A stretch of DNA of 44,349 bases from Alphaproteobacteria bacterium (GTDB lineage Bacteria; Pseudomonadota; Alphaproteobacteria; GCA-2731375), in contig JASLLM010000008.1 in the NCBI GenBank assembly GCA_030747035.1, forward strand, positions 1 through 44,349. Reading direction: 5' to 3'. Made by a program: the position numbers and the translations under genes. The notes beneath the pieces are model-generated. The model was not told the DNA's origin and did no database searches. It saw nothing but the letters and a program-made list of their open reading frames with translations. Shown here piece after piece: positions 18,261-28,306 of this stretch (the stretch's first letter is position 1; every line of letters starts with the position of its first letter).

Positions 18261-18470
18261 AAGCTGCAAATTTGGCCGTTATGACAAACAAATAGTTAAC
18301 CAAGCATGTTCCCGAATTCTTAATTTCCCAGGCGTACTTCAAGGCAACGGAAATGTTTCTGGCATGAACCGACCGTTGCCAAGTTTTGCTGGCCGATGCG
18401 GTTTTTTCAGAGACACGGACCTGCGATCGCTGGAGGGCGGGTTCGAGGGCAACTCGGATCAGGAGCCGTT

Positions 18471-19232
18471 ATGAAGCAGCATTTGATGACGCGATTTTTT
18501 GCGTCTTTGGTGGGCCTGTTGCTGTTAATTGGGGCCGCCATGTCTACGGACGCCGCGGGCGCCATACTGGACCATGCGGTATCGGAGCTGGGTGAAAGCA
18601 GCACACCAACCCGCCTGGCGTCGATAAACCCGGATAACATGCGGATTGGCGGCGTCGATCGGACCCGGGCCAGCGTTGAAGGTGCCTTGGGCGGCCTGCG
18701 GCGGGATCTGCAGCGGCATCTGCCGGTATTCCAGAACGAAGAAGTCACCACGGGCAGCAGGGCCAGGGCGGTGCTGCGTTCCCGCGACGGCAGCGTGTTG
18801 GCTATTGGCGCTGATGCGGAGGTCGTGCTGGACGAATTCGTCTACGGCAATTCCGGTGGGGTCATTACCCTGTTGAAGGGGGCGATGCGCTTTACCTCCG
18901 GCAAAATGGGGCGCCCGGGCCTGAAGATAAGGATGCCGAACGCGACCATCGGTATCCGCGGCACGGATTTCTGGGCCGGCGAAATGGACGGTGGTTTTGC
19001 CGTGCTGTTGATGCATGGCATCGTCGATGTCAGCAATGAAGCCGGCCGTGTCACTCTGTCCAGACCATCCGAGGGTACGCTGATCAGTGCCGCCGGCAGG
19101 GCGCCCAGCACACCTGAGATCTGGAATGGCGGCCGGCAGGAAAAGGCCCTTGCCGCTGTTTCCTTCACCAAGGGCCCGCTTTGCACCATGCTGCAAAAAG
19201 TCGCCAGGGATATGTTCCGCTCCTGCATCTAG
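18471..19232 (+). CDS. Secreted FecR-domain protein
   Basis: A 253-residue protein with a signal peptide (about residues 1-29) and a FecR domain at about 90-210. The pattern 'AEVVLDEFVYG' ... 'LLKGAMRFTSGKM' ... 'MPNATIGIRGTDFW' is the hallmark of secreted FecR-like proteins. Unlike true FecR sensors it has no transmembrane anti-sigma part, so it is probably a periplasmic or surface protein. The chosen ATG follows CAGGAG; an in-frame ATG at 18396 would put a hydrophilic segment ahead of the signal. The 210-base upstream gap is AT-rich in its first half and probably carries the promoter, but no clear elements were found. Confidence 0.8.
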   Translation: MKQHLMTRFFASLVGLLLLIGAAMSTDAAGAILDHAVSELGESSTPTRLASINPDNMRIGGVDRTRASVEGALGGLRRDLQRHLPVFQNEEVTTGSRARAVLRSRDGSVLAIGADAEVVLDEFVYGNSGGVITLLKGAMRFTSGKMGRPGLKIRMPNATIGIRGTDFWAGEMDGGFAVLLMHGIVDVSNEAGRVTLSRPSEGTLISAAGRAPSTPEIWNGGRQEKALAAVSFTKGPLCTMLQKVARDMFRSCI

Positions 19233-19312
19233 GCCTTCGCCTTTCCGGCCGGGCTTGAGCCGGCGGCGCCAAGCGGGCACAATGCCCCCCAGAGCATGCG
19301 GGGGAGACGTTA

Positions 19313-20161
19313 ATGGGCTATCAAACATTGGATGTGGAGCCGCTGTCCGGTGCCATGGGTGCGGTTATTCACGGCGTCGATCTGGCTGCCGATTTGAGCA
19401 ATCAGGCCTTTGACGAGATTCATCAGGCTTTCCTGGAATACAAGGCGGTCTTTTTCCATGGCCAGGACCTTGATCCCCACCAGCAAATCGCCTTTGGCCG
19501 GCGTTTTGGGCCCATGGCGGTCTATCCCTTCATAGAAGGCCTGCCGGAAGCGCCGGAAACCTTTGAAATTCTCAAGACGGAACATGACGTAAAGAATTTC
19601 GGCGGCGGCTGGCATTCGGATATGTCGTTCGCCCCCAAGCCGCCCCTGGGCACCATGCTGTATGCCCTGGAGATGCCGGATGCGGGCGGCGATACCATGT
19701 TCGCCAACACGGCCCTGGCCTACGATGCCCTGTCCGACGGCATGAAGGATTTGCTGGATGGCTTGATCGGCATCTACAGCGCGGCCCTGAAACGCAGCGG
19801 CGGGCGCGCCGCCACTTTCAAGAGCGCCACCGCCATGACGCCGAAGAATATGGACCGGGTGGAGATGGGGGCCGAACATCCCATCGTCCGTACCCACCCG
19901 GAGACCGGGCGCAAGGCGCTGTTTATGGGCAAGGGGCATACGGTGCGTTTCAAGGACATGACCGAGGCTGAAAGCCTGCCCTTGATCAACTATCTGGCCG
20001 ACCATTGCGTACGGCCCGAGTTCACCTGCCGCTTCGCCTGGGGGGTTGGCTCACTGGCCCTGTGGGATAACCGTTGTACCCTGCATTTCGCCGTCGATGA
20101 CTATCCCGGCCAGCGCCGGCGTATGCGCCGCCTGACCATCGAGGGCGATACGCCTGTTTAA
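19313..20161 (+). CDS. TauD/TfdA-family 2-oxoglutarate dioxygenase
   Basis: A 282-residue Fe(II)/2-oxoglutarate dioxygenase. The iron triad is His101-x-Asp103 in GGGWHSDMSF and His258 in WDNRCTLHFA. Arg residues near 268-273 would bind 2-oxoglutarate. Relatives oxidise taurine, 2,4-D, alkylsulfates, carnitine precursors or other small acids, and the substrate is not evident. The start follows GGGGGAGA. It is followed 24 bases later by a ketopantoate-reductase-like gene on the same strand, so the two may form a small catabolic operon. Confidence 0.9.
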   Translation: MGYQTLDVEPLSGAMGAVIHGVDLAADLSNQAFDEIHQAFLEYKAVFFHGQDLDPHQQIAFGRRFGPMAVYPFIEGLPEAPETFEILKTEHDVKNFGGGWHSDMSFAPKPPLGTMLYALEMPDAGGDTMFANTALAYDALSDGMKDLLDGLIGIYSAALKRSGGRAATFKSATAMTPKNMDRVEMGAEHPIVRTHPETGRKALFMGKGHTVRFKDMTEAESLPLINYLADHCVRPEFTCRFAWGVGSLALWDNRCTLHFAVDDYPGQRRRMRRLTIEGDTPV

Positions 20162-20185
20162 GTCTTGCAAGGAAAACCCAAGATC

Positions 20186-21256
20186 ATGAATGAACGAATT
20201 CTGATAATCGGCGCCGGTGCGGTCGGCGCCTATGTGGGCGGCTATTTCGCCCGCGCCGGCCATGAGGTCATTTTGGCCGATCCCTGGCCGGCACATGTGG
20301 AACATATGCAGGCGCACGGCCTTCGTCTTGAGGGCATGACGGAACCGGAATGCTTCTCCACCCCGGTGCGGGCCATGCATCTCACCGATCTGCAAAGCCT
20401 GTCGAAGGAGAAGCCGGCGGACATCGCCTTTGTCTGTGTCAAATCCTATGACACGCCCTGGGCCGCGGCGCTGGCGAAAAATTATCTGGCAGCCGACGGC
20501 TTCATTGTTTCCCTGCAAAACGGCATCAACGAGGATGCCATTGCCTCCGTCGTGGGCTGGAACAAGACCATCGGCTGTATCGCGTCCAAGATCGTGGTGG
20601 AACTGGTGGAGCCGGGCTTCGTCCGCCGCTCCGTCTCCAAGGGCGGGGAAAGCTATACGGTGTTCCGCGTCGGCGAACCCCACGGTCGGCCTACCAGACG
20701 GGTCGAGCGTATCCACGACATGCTGGCCGATATTGACAGCGTCAAGGTGACGACGAACCTGTGGGGCGAACGCTGGTCCAAACTGGTGCAGAACGCCATG
20801 GGCAATGGCCTATCGGCGGCGTCGGGCATGTCCAACAAGCAGTTCACCCAGAATGAAACCACCCGGCGCCTGTCAATCCGCCTGGCGGGAGAGGCCGTGC
20901 GGGTGGGTCAGATGCAGGGCCTGGCGCTGGAAAAGATCGGCGGCATTGATCCCGAATTGTGGGTCGCGGCGGCTGAGGAGTTGACCTCCGGAGCCAATGA
21001 TACCCCGGTCCTGGACGAGATGGAGGCCAAGATGCTGGCGCAGTCGGAGCGCATGAGCGATACCGCCCGCCCCTCCATGGGACAGGACATGATCAAGGGC
21101 CGGCGTACGGAGATTGAGTTCCTGAACGGCCTAGTGGTGCAGCGGGCAAACGAACTAGGCCTGGAAGCGCCCGCCAACGCCGGCCTGATCGCCGCCGTAC
21201 AGTTGGTGGAGCGGGGCGACGCGCCGGCCGGGTTGGAGCGGGTCCAGGATATTTAG
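20186..21256 (+). CDS. Ketopantoate reductase-like dehydrogenase (ApbA/PanE family)
   Basis: A 356-residue NAD(P)-dependent 2-hydroxyacid dehydrogenase. The Rossmann motif is IIGAGAVGAYVGGYF near residue 5, and the second domain has the catalytic-Lys-region pattern LWGERWSKLVQNAMGNGLSA. It is longer than typical PanE (about 300 residues), and the context is a dioxygenase rather than pantothenate genes. It therefore probably reduces or oxidises another branched 2-oxo/2-hydroxy acid. The ATG lies 24 bases after the dioxygenase stop. Confidence 0.85.
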   Translation: MNERILIIGAGAVGAYVGGYFARAGHEVILADPWPAHVEHMQAHGLRLEGMTEPECFSTPVRAMHLTDLQSLSKEKPADIAFVCVKSYDTPWAAALAKNYLAADGFIVSLQNGINEDAIASVVGWNKTIGCIASKIVVELVEPGFVRRSVSKGGESYTVFRVGEPHGRPTRRVERIHDMLADIDSVKVTTNLWGERWSKLVQNAMGNGLSAASGMSNKQFTQNETTRRLSIRLAGEAVRVGQMQGLALEKIGGIDPELWVAAAEELTSGANDTPVLDEMEAKMLAQSERMSDTARPSMGQDMIKGRRTEIEFLNGLVVQRANELGLEAPANAGLIAAVQLVERGDAPAGLERVQDI

Positions 21257-21275
21257 TGGTTTAGCCCAGCATGGC

Positions 21276-22040
21276 TCAGCCATAATGCTCGTGCAGGCGC
21301 CGCATGCCTTTCAGCCAGCGGTCATAGTCGCCGGTCTTGCGCCGCATATACTCCAGGACCTGCGGATGCGGCAGGCAGAGGAAGCTCTCCTCGGCCAGGG
21401 TCTGGATCACCACTTCGGCCAATTCCTCGGCCTCCATCATGCCGTCAACGCCGGCGACGCCGCCATTCTCCAGGCCGGCGGTCATGGCCGTGCGCACGGC
21501 CTGGGGGCAAAGCACCGAGACCTTGATGCCCCGGTTGCCGTAGGTGATGGACAGCCATTCGGCGAAGCCGACGGCGGCGTGCTTGGTCACCGAATAGGTC
21601 GATGATCCAACCTGGCTAAGCAGGCCGGCGGCGGAGGCTGTATTGAGCAGATAGCCGCCGCCCCGTTCGATCATGCCCGGCACCACGGCGCGGGCGGCAT
21701 AGACGTGCGACATCAGATTGACGTCCCAGACCCGCTGCCATTCCTCGTTGCTGTTCTCCAGATCGCCATGCACCGCGATGCCGGCGTTGGAGCAGAAAAG
21801 ATCGATGGGTCCGACCTGGCTTTCCGTGGTTTTGACCAGATTGATGACATCCTCTTCGACGCCAACGTTTGTTGGCACGGCCAAACCGCCGATTTCATCG
21901 GCGACGGCGGCAATACCCTCTTCGTTCAGATCGGCAACCACCACCTTGGCCGCGCCCTCGGCGTTGAAGCGGCGGGCCAGGGCCCGGCCGATCCCGCTGG
22001 CGCCACCCGTCACGACAGCGATCTTGTCCTTTACCTGCAT
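21276..22040 (-). CDS. Short-chain dehydrogenase/reductase
   Basis: A 254-residue classical SDR. It shows the cofactor loop TGGASGIG, the NAG motif ([10 protein letters not shown]), the catalytic Ser in NTASAAGL, and the Tyr-x3-Lys pair in YSVTK. An Asp after the second strand (VVADLNEEG) suggests NAD rather than NADP. The ATG at 22040 has AGGAG seven bases upstream; a GTG immediately before it is less likely. It is a single gene, divergent from the methyltransferase. The substrate is unknown. Confidence 0.88.
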   Translation of the reverse strand: MQVKDKIAVVTGGASGIGRALARRFNAEGAAKVVVADLNEEGIAAVADEIGGLAVPTNVGVEEDVINLVKTTESQVGPIDLFCSNAGIAVHGDLENSNEEWQRVWDVNLMSHVYAARAVVPGMIERGGGYLLNTASAAGLLSQVGSSTYSVTKHAAVGFAEWLSITYGNRGIKVSVLCPQAVRTAMTAGLENGGVAGVDGMMEAEELAEVVIQTLAEESFLCLPHPQVLEYMRRKTGDYDRWLKGMRRLHEHYG

Positions 22041-22129
22041 CACGATACTCCTGTGTTTGTCTGAAACCAGGATAGCGGCATCAGGTCGGGATGGCTAAAC
22101 TAATGCTCTGCCGCGAAAGGAAAAAATTG

Positions 22130-22954
22130 ATGCCGGACAACGAAGTCGAGACACATTACAGCCGGGGCGATCTGTATCAGGCCATCACCGGCGCACTGGA
22201 GGCGGCGGGCAAAAATTTGGCCAATTTGCAGCCGGAGGATCTGGACCCGGTGGAACATTTTCACGGCCGGGGGGTGGCGGCGACAGCCGAACTGGCGGCC
22301 AGTCTGGAACCGTTGCCGGAACATGAAATACTCGATATCGGTAGCGGCATTGGCGGCCCGGCGCGCTATGTCGCCCGCACTTTCGGCTGCCGGATGACCG
22401 GCATCGATCTCACGCAGGAGTTTTGCCAGGTGGCGCGGCGGTTGAACCAAGCTGTCGGACTGGCGGACCAGATCCGAATTGAACAGGCCTCCGCCACCGC
22501 GCTGCCGTTCAACGACGGCAGTTTTGACGCGGCCTATTCGCAAAATGTCTCCATGAACATAGCCGACAAGGCGGCGTTCCTTGGCGAGGCCCATCGCGTA
22601 TTGCGTCCGGGCGGCGCCTTTGCCCTTTCGGAACTGGCTTTGGGGGACGGCGGCGAAGTGCTTTATCCCGTGCCCTGGTCCTCCGATGGTGTGCATTCCT
22701 ATCTTCTGACCGAGCAGCAGACACTGGAAGCCTTGGGGCAAGTGGGTTTTTCCGTCGTTTCGGTTCAGGACAACGGTCCAGCGCTGCGGCAGTTCTATCA
22801 GGCGCAGCGGGAGGTGGTGCGCCGTGACGGCCCACCGAAACTGGGAAATTTCATCCTGATGGGAGAGAACGCAAAGGAAAAGGCCCGCAACGCGGCGCGC
22901 AATCTGGAAGAGGGGCGGGTCCGCGCCATTGAAATTCTTTGCCGCCGTGATTGA
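22130..22954 (+). CDS. SAM-dependent methyltransferase (class I)
   Basis: A 274-residue methyltransferase. Motif I is EILDIGSGIGGPARYV near residue 78, followed by GIDLTQEF, a QASATALPF block and VLRPGGAF. It resembles small-molecule N- or C-methyltransferases of the sarcosine/phosphoethanolamine/sterol type. An N-terminal 'YSRGDLYQAI' segment is conserved in close relatives I recall. The ATG at 22130 follows GAAAGG. The acceptor substrate is not deducible. It precedes a histidine kinase but a 118-base gap makes co-transcription uncertain. Confidence 0.85.
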   Translation: MPDNEVETHYSRGDLYQAITGALEAAGKNLANLQPEDLDPVEHFHGRGVAATAELAASLEPLPEHEILDIGSGIGGPARYVARTFGCRMTGIDLTQEFCQVARRLNQAVGLADQIRIEQASATALPFNDGSFDAAYSQNVSMNIADKAAFLGEAHRVLRPGGAFALSELALGDGGEVLYPVPWSSDGVHSYLLTEQQTLEALGQVGFSVVSVQDNGPALRQFYQAQREVVRRDGPPKLGNFILMGENAKEKARNAARNLEEGRVRAIEILCRRD

Positions 22955-23072
22955 GCCCTGCCTCTTGCCGCGTCGGGCGCCGTTTCCAGTTTGAAAAGAT
23001 TTTCTTAAGACCTGCCAGGCATTCTTAGGTTGAATGACAAGGCCGAATTTGGCCGCGCCTGAGGAGGGAATA

Positions 23073-24365
23073 GTGGACGGAAGGAGCGAACGTGCCGCAT
23101 GGCGCGAGGGTTCGCCGCAGGGCGAGACCATGGTGCTGGAGGCGATCGCCACCGGACAACCTTTACATGATATTCTGACATTGTTGCTGCAGGCGACGGA
23201 GCAGCAATGTTCCGGCATGATCGGCAGTATCCTGATGCTGGAGGATGGCATGCTGCATGCCAGAACCCCCAACCGCCTGCCGGATTTCTACAACGAAGCA
23301 ATTGACGGGCTGGCGATCGGCGAGGGCGTTGGTTCATGCGGTACCGCCGCCTTTCGGGGCAAGCTGGTGGTGGTGGATTGCATTTCCACCCATCCATTCT
23401 GGAAACCTTTTCTCGGCTTGGCGAAAAGGGCTGGAGTGGAAGCCTGTTGGTCCCTGCCGGTGAAGGACGGCGACGGCGATGTCCTTGGAACATTTGCCCT
23501 GTATTACCGCGACGCCCGCGCTCCGACGGAAGACGAACTGGTAGTGGCCGGGCGTGCGGCCCATCTGGCCGCGATCGCCATGACCAAACACCGAACCGAG
23601 GCCGACCTGATCAATTCGAAAGAGGCGGCCGAGGCCGCCAATCAGGCCAAATCGGTTTTCCTGGCGCAGATGAGCCACGAACTGCGTACACCCTTGAATG
23701 CCATTATTGGATTTTCCGACATGATGCAGCAGCAGGTACTGGGAGCATTGCCGGAACGCTACCGGGAATATGCCGCCTACGTGGGTGACAGCGGCAAGCA
23801 TCTATTGCACATCATCAACGATGTATTGGACCTGGCCAAGGTGGAGGCCGGAGAAATACGGCTGCACGAGGCGCCGGTCGACCTGGCGCTTTTGATCAAT
23901 GAAACGGCGGCCCTGGTGCGGCCGCCCGGCCAGGACAGCAAGGTTCATTTGGCGACCCGTGTCGACCGCGATTTGCCTAAATTGATGGGTGATGAACTGC
24001 GCATCAAGCAGATCCTGTTGAATTTGCTGTCCAACGCCATGAAATTCACCGACGACGGCCTGGTCGTCGCGCGGGCCGAGCTGGTGGAGGGGGCAATTTG
24101 CCTGACGGTCGAGGACAGCGGCAAGGGTATGAATGAGGCCGATATTGAAGTCGCCCTGCTGCCCTTTGGTCAGGTCGAGAACGAGATGCTGACCAGCCCC
24201 TCGGAAGGCACCGGCCTGGGGCTGCCGTTGACCCGCTCAATGGCCGAGTTGCACCAGGCGACCATGTTGATCGACAGCGACAAGGGCAAGGGGACGCGGG
24301 TCCGCATCATATTTCCGCGCGAGCGAACCCTACCAATCGCCACGGCGTCGGCGCTGGCCAGTTAA
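23073..24365 (+). CDS. GAF-domain sensor histidine kinase
   Basis: A 430-residue cytoplasmic kinase without membrane helices. Residues 25-170 form a GAF domain of the '[13 protein letters not shown]...STHPFW' type. HisKA carries the phospho-acceptor His202 in [10 protein letters not shown]. The ATPase domain has N box [12 protein letters not shown]1 DSGKGM and G2 GTGLGLPL. No receiver domain or adjacent response regulator is present, so the partner is elsewhere. The GTG start at 23073 has GAGGAGG well placed; an upstream in-frame ATG lacks a site. GAF ligands cannot be predicted. Confidence 0.88.
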   Translation: MDGRSERAAWREGSPQGETMVLEAIATGQPLHDILTLLLQATEQQCSGMIGSILMLEDGMLHARTPNRLPDFYNEAIDGLAIGEGVGSCGTAAFRGKLVVVDCISTHPFWKPFLGLAKRAGVEACWSLPVKDGDGDVLGTFALYYRDARAPTEDELVVAGRAAHLAAIAMTKHRTEADLINSKEAAEAANQAKSVFLAQMSHELRTPLNAIIGFSDMMQQQVLGALPERYREYAAYVGDSGKHLLHIINDVLDLAKVEAGEIRLHEAPVDLALLINETAALVRPPGQDSKVHLATRVDRDLPKLMGDELRIKQILLNLLSNAMKFTDDGLVVARAELVEGAICLTVEDSGKGMNEADIEVALLPFGQVENEMLTSPSEGTGLGLPLTRSMAELHQATMLIDSDKGKGTRVRIIFPRERTLPIATASALAS

Positions 24366-24405
24366 TGGACGGCCCGGCCGTCTACCGGCCCGGACCGGCG
24401 CGACA

Positions 24406-26022
24406 TCATGCGGTTGTGATGATCCGCTCGTAGGCTGGCAGGGTCAGGAAATCCTGGAATTCATCTTCCGTCACCATCTGCAGGAATAGCTCTCCGGCCT
24501 CGGCGTATTTGCCGTTGTCATAGACCTCCGAGCCAACTTCCTCGCGGATATTCTCCAATTCCTCCGCCATCAGCTCGCTCACCGTTTCCGCCGTGATCGC
24601 CGGACCATCGGTGAAGTTGGCTTCATGCTTTAGCCATTGCCAGACCTGGGCGCGGGAAATTTCCGCCGTGGCGGCGTCTTCCATCAGGTTGTAAAGCGGT
24701 ACGCAGCCATTGCCCCGCAGCCAGGCTTCCACATACTGGGTGCCAACGGAAAGGTTCGTGCGCAGGCCTTCTTCCGTAATCGTACCGGTGTGCACCTTTA
24801 GCAAATCCGACTGGCCGACATTGACGTCCTGGCGTTGCCGGCTCAATTGATTGTCTCCCGTCATGCCGGCGTCGAACACGCCCTTGGCGATCGGCACCAG
24901 TCCCGGATGGGCCACCCAGGTGCCGTCATGACCGTTGCCGACCTCGCGCTCCTTGTCCGCATGTACCTTGGCAAGGGCCGCGTCGTTGGCTTCCTCGTCA
25001 TTCTTGATAGGGATCTGCGCCGCCATGCCGCCCATGGCAAAGGCGCCGCGGCGGTGACAGGTCTTGATCAATTGCAAACTGTAGGATTGCAGGAAATGAC
25101 AGGTCATGCCCACCTGGGCCCGGTCGGGCAGCAGAAATTCGGGGCGGTTCCGGAATTTCTTGATGTAGCTGAAGATATAATCCCAGCGGCCGCAGTTCAG
25201 ACCGACGATATGGTCGCGCAATTCGTACAAAATCTCGTCCATCTCGAACGCCGCCATGATGGTCTCGATCAGAATGGTGGTTTTGCAGGTCGCGTTCGGA
25301 ACGCCCAATTGCTCCTGAGCCCAGACAAAGACATCATTCCACAGGCGCGCTTCCTGGTGATGCTCCATCTTCGGCAGATAAAAATACGGCCCCGTGCCGT
25401 TGGCCAGCAGCTGCTTCACATTGTGAAAGAAATACAGGCCGAAATCGAACAGACCGCCGGACATGCGCTGGCCATCCACGGTCATGTGCGCCTCTTCCAG
25501 GTGCCAGCCGCGGGGCCGGACCAGCAGGGTGGCGATGGTGTCGTTCAGGGCATAATGCTTGTTGTTGCCGGGATCGGTGAAATCGATCTTCTTGGCGATG
25601 GCGTCGCGCAGGTTGATCTGGCCCTCGACCATGTTGGACCAGGTCGGTGCCGTGGCATCCTCGAAATCCGCCATGAAGACATTGGCGCCGCAGTTCAGGG
25701 CGTTGATGATCATTTTTCGATCCACCGGGCCGGTAATCTCGACGCGCCGGTTCATCAGGTCATGGGGGATCGAGGTGATGGTCCAGTCGCCATCGCGAAC
25801 CGATTTGGTTTCGGGCAGAAAGTCAGGCAGCCAGCCATCATCGATCTTGGCCTGAACCTCAATGCGATAGGCCAGCAGATCCCGCCGCCGCTGGCCGAAT
25901 TTCCGTTCCATCGCCGCCAGGAACGCAAGCGCATCCTCTGTCAGGATGCTGTCGTAACCTTCGGCGATGGGCCCCAGAATGGCCACGCCCTCGGGCGTGG
26001 AAATAGCGGCTGCGTCGTTCAT
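24406..26022 (-). CDS. aceB: Malate synthase A
   Basis: A 538-residue glyoxylate-bypass enzyme that condenses glyoxylate with acetyl-CoA to malate. It contains the family signature around KTTILIETI and GLNCGRWDYIFSYIKKF, and the C-terminal catalytic-Asp region LYNLMEDAATAEISRAQVW. The length equals that of A-type enzymes. The ATG at 26022 gives the usual N-terminus and follows GAGGATTGAG. No isocitrate lyase gene lies nearby. The enzyme indicates growth on acetate, fatty acids or other C2-yielding substrates, in line with the many acyl-CoA genes here. Confidence 0.95.
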   Translation of the reverse strand: MNDAAAISTPEGVAILGPIAEGYDSILTEDALAFLAAMERKFGQRRRDLLAYRIEVQAKIDDGWLPDFLPETKSVRDGDWTITSIPHDLMNRRVEITGPVDRKMIINALNCGANVFMADFEDATAPTWSNMVEGQINLRDAIAKKIDFTDPGNNKHYALNDTIATLLVRPRGWHLEEAHMTVDGQRMSGGLFDFGLYFFHNVKQLLANGTGPYFYLPKMEHHQEARLWNDVFVWAQEQLGVPNATCKTTILIETIMAAFEMDEILYELRDHIVGLNCGRWDYIFSYIKKFRNRPEFLLPDRAQVGMTCHFLQSYSLQLIKTCHRRGAFAMGGMAAQIPIKNDEEANDAALAKVHADKEREVGNGHDGTWVAHPGLVPIAKGVFDAGMTGDNQLSRQRQDVNVGQSDLLKVHTGTITEEGLRTNLSVGTQYVEAWLRGNGCVPLYNLMEDAATAEISRAQVWQWLKHEANFTDGPAITAETVSELMAEELENIREEVGSEVYDNGKYAEAGELFLQMVTEDEFQDFLTLPAYERIITTA

Positions 26023-26172
26023 TTCGCTCAATCCTCGAATTTGTTTGTGTTTCCAGCCATGGCATGCCGGGGCGCTGCGGATATGTGCCAAGACAGGCCC
26101 CAATTTGCAAGTTATTCTTGTTCATTCGAAGGCCACGACGGCGAATATCGAACAGGTGAAAGTTATTGCGTC

Positions 26173-27207
26173 ATGAGCAGCAAATTTGGCCGCCTGGCCG
26201 AATATCCGCGCGTGCCGTTGTCGGTGGTACCGACGGTGATCGAGCCCGCGCCGAAGCTATCGGCGGAGTTGGGTCTAAATCTGTCCATTAAGCGGGACGA
26301 TCTTACCGGCCTGGCATTTGGCGGCAACAAGACCCGGCAATTAGAGTTTTATTTCGGTGCGGCCCAGGCGGAGGGTGCGGACACCATCGTTATCACCGGC
26401 GCGGTGCAGTCGAATTACGTGCGTGTCGCCGCCGCCGCTGCCGCCCGGCTGGGTATGGATATCCATGTTCAGTCGGAGGAGCGGGTACCGGATGTGGATG
26501 CGACCTACTGCCAATCCGGCAATGTCCTGCTTGGCGATCTGCTGGGTGTCCATCGTCACGCCTACCCCGTGGGCGAGGACGAGGCCGGCGCGGACAAGGC
26601 GGTGCAGGCCATTGCCGATAATTTGCGGGACAATGGCAGGCGGCCATATGTGATTCCTTTGGCGCCTGGCCATCAACCCACTGGCGCCCTGGGTTACGTC
26701 ATTACGGCCGGTGAAATCGTGGCGCAGCTACAGTCCAGCGGTGCCAGCATCGACACCATTGTATTGGGATCGGGCAGTGGTTTTACCCACGCCGGATTGC
26801 TGTTTGGCCTGCGTGCCCTGGAACAGGAGACGGTGGTGCACGGCATCTGCGTGCGCCGAAACGCCGAGGCGCAGGCGGCACGGATTGCCCGGTAATGCCG
26901 TGATTTGGCTGCCATGCTGGGTTTGGAGGAAGCTGTAACGGATCGGGATATCAGATTGTTCGACGGCGTGCTGGCGCCGGGCTATGGCCAATTGAACCCC
27001 GCCACCGCCGACGCCATCGTGCTGGCGGCGCGCTGCGAGGGACTTTTCCTCGATCCCGTCTATACTGGCAAGGCCATGGCCGGTCTGATGGCCCTGGCCG
27101 CCAACAGGACGCTGTCCGCGGATAGCAATGTGCTGTTTCTGCATACAGGGGGAACGCCTGCCATATTCGCCTATGGTCCGCAATTGCAGCATTGGGTGGA
27201 ACCATGA
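26173..27207 (+). pseudogene. D-cysteine desulfhydrase-like PLP enzyme with in-frame stop
   Basis: A fold-II PLP enzyme of the D-cysteine desulfhydrase / ACC deaminase family. The PLP lysine is Lys53 in FGGNKTRQLE. Codon 241 (26893-26895) is TAA, yet the same frame continues with normal family sequence (CRDLAAMLGLEEAV ... GVLAPGYGQLNPATADA ... DPVYTGKAMAGL ... FLHTGGTPAIFAY). One base change, for example CAA to TAA, would explain it. Thr residues in VYTGK and HTGGTPA, where ACC deaminases usually have Glu and Leu, favour D-cysteine desulfhydrase. It precedes an opine-dehydrogenase-like gene by 10 bases. It is either a young pseudogene or a sequence error. Confidence 0.85.
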
Positions 27208-27217
27208 GGATCGAAAC

Positions 27218-28306
27218 TTGAGAATCGCGGTCATCGGTGGCGGGCACGGCTGTCATGCGGCGGCGGCCGACCTTTCGGAACAGGGCCACGAGGTTCGCTT
27301 CTGGCGCCGTGACGGCGCTGCGTTGAGGGCCATTCGAGAGGCCGGTGCAATTCGCCTGATCAATGCCGCCGGTGAACGGGCCGTGCCGGTGCACTGCGTC
27401 ACCACGGATCTGGCCGAGGCCCTGGACGGTGCCGAATTGGTACTGTCACCCTTGCCTGCCACGGCGCAGGATGGCCTGGCGGGCGATTTGGCGCCGCATC
27501 TGTGCGACGGCCAGGTTGTCTTCATCCCGCCGGGGACCCTTGGCGCGGTGACCATGAGCCGGATTATCCGCCAGGCCGGCAACCGGGCAGAACTGGCCTT
27601 TGTCGAGGCCGGTACGCTGCCCTATCTGGCGCGGCTGCGTAGCGCCGATTGCGTCGCCATTTCGGCCCGCACCACCCGGCTGCCCAGCGGCGTCTACCCG
27701 GCACGGCTGTCCGAGCCGGCCCTGGCCGCGGCATCGGCGGCCTATCCCGCGATCGAGCCGGTGGGGGATGTTCTGGATGCCGCCTTGATGAATGCCGGGC
27801 CGATCATCCATCCGCCTCTTATCATCATGAATGCCGGGCCCATGCAGCACTTCGATGCCTGGGACATCCACAACGAAGGCACCCAGCCGGCCATCCGCGC
27901 CGTGACCGATGCCCTGGATGAGGAACGCGTGGCGATCCGCGTGGCGCTGGGCTATGGCGGGCCCCATTTCCCGCTCAAGGATCATTACGATGACAGCCGG
28001 CCCGAATGGATGTACGGCAATGCGGCCCACGAAAGGCTGACGGACTCCGGCGATTGGCGGGAGCATATCGACCTGATTTCGCACCGTTACATGCGCGAAG
28101 ACGTGGCTCTGGGCCTGGCCCTGCTGGTGTCCATCGCCGACTGGGCCGGGGTGCCTTGTCCGGTGGCCAAGGGATTGTTGGCCATGGGGGCGGCCATATG
28201 CGGCGAGGATTTTCGCCATGGTCCGCGTACCTGGGAGGCGCTGGGTCTGGATGCCTTCAGCCGGGACGAGCTGCGGACGATGTTGGATGAAGGGGAGGGG
28301 GCATGA
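27218..28306 (+). CDS. Opine/octopine dehydrogenase-family NAD(P) oxidoreductase
   Basis: A 362-residue enzyme with an N-terminal Rossmann motif (VIGGGHGCHAAA) and a C-terminal octopine/nopaline dehydrogenase domain (about residues 190-340), including a conserved 'NAGPMQHFDAWDIHNEG'-like stretch. Members make or oxidise N-(carboxyalkyl) amino acids. The TTG start at 27218 has GAGGA seven bases upstream and gives the expected MRIAVIGGG start. It sits between a D-cysteine-desulfhydrase-like gene and a 3-hydroxyacyl-CoA dehydrogenase (ATGA overlap), so the three form one operon. The substrate is unknown. Confidence 0.82.
   Translation: MRIAVIGGGHGCHAAAADLSEQGHEVRFWRRDGAALRAIREAGAIRLINAAGERAVPVHCVTTDLAEALDGAELVLSPLPATAQDGLAGDLAPHLCDGQVVFIPPGTLGAVTMSRIIRQAGNRAELAFVEAGTLPYLARLRSADCVAISARTTRLPSGVYPARLSEPALAAASAAYPAIEPVGDVLDAALMNAGPIIHPPLIIMNAGPMQHFDAWDIHNEGTQPAIRAVTDALDEERVAIRVALGYGGPHFPLKDHYDDSRPEWMYGNAAHERLTDSGDWREHIDLISHRYMREDVALGLALLVSIADWAGVPCPVAKGLLAMGAAICGEDFRHGPRTWEALGLDAFSRDELRTMLDEGEGA

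Noticed and set aside
24835-26172. Long plus-strand open frame running into the D-cysteine-desulfhydrase-like gene
   Set aside because: It is antisense to the conserved malate synthase and shows no family similarity; the real gene starts at ATG 26173.
26893-26895. Recoding of TAA or TAG as an amino acid
   Set aside because: TAA and TAG both serve as normal terminators in this window (for example 29283 and 36655), and no recoding element is seen, so nonsense mutation or error is more likely.
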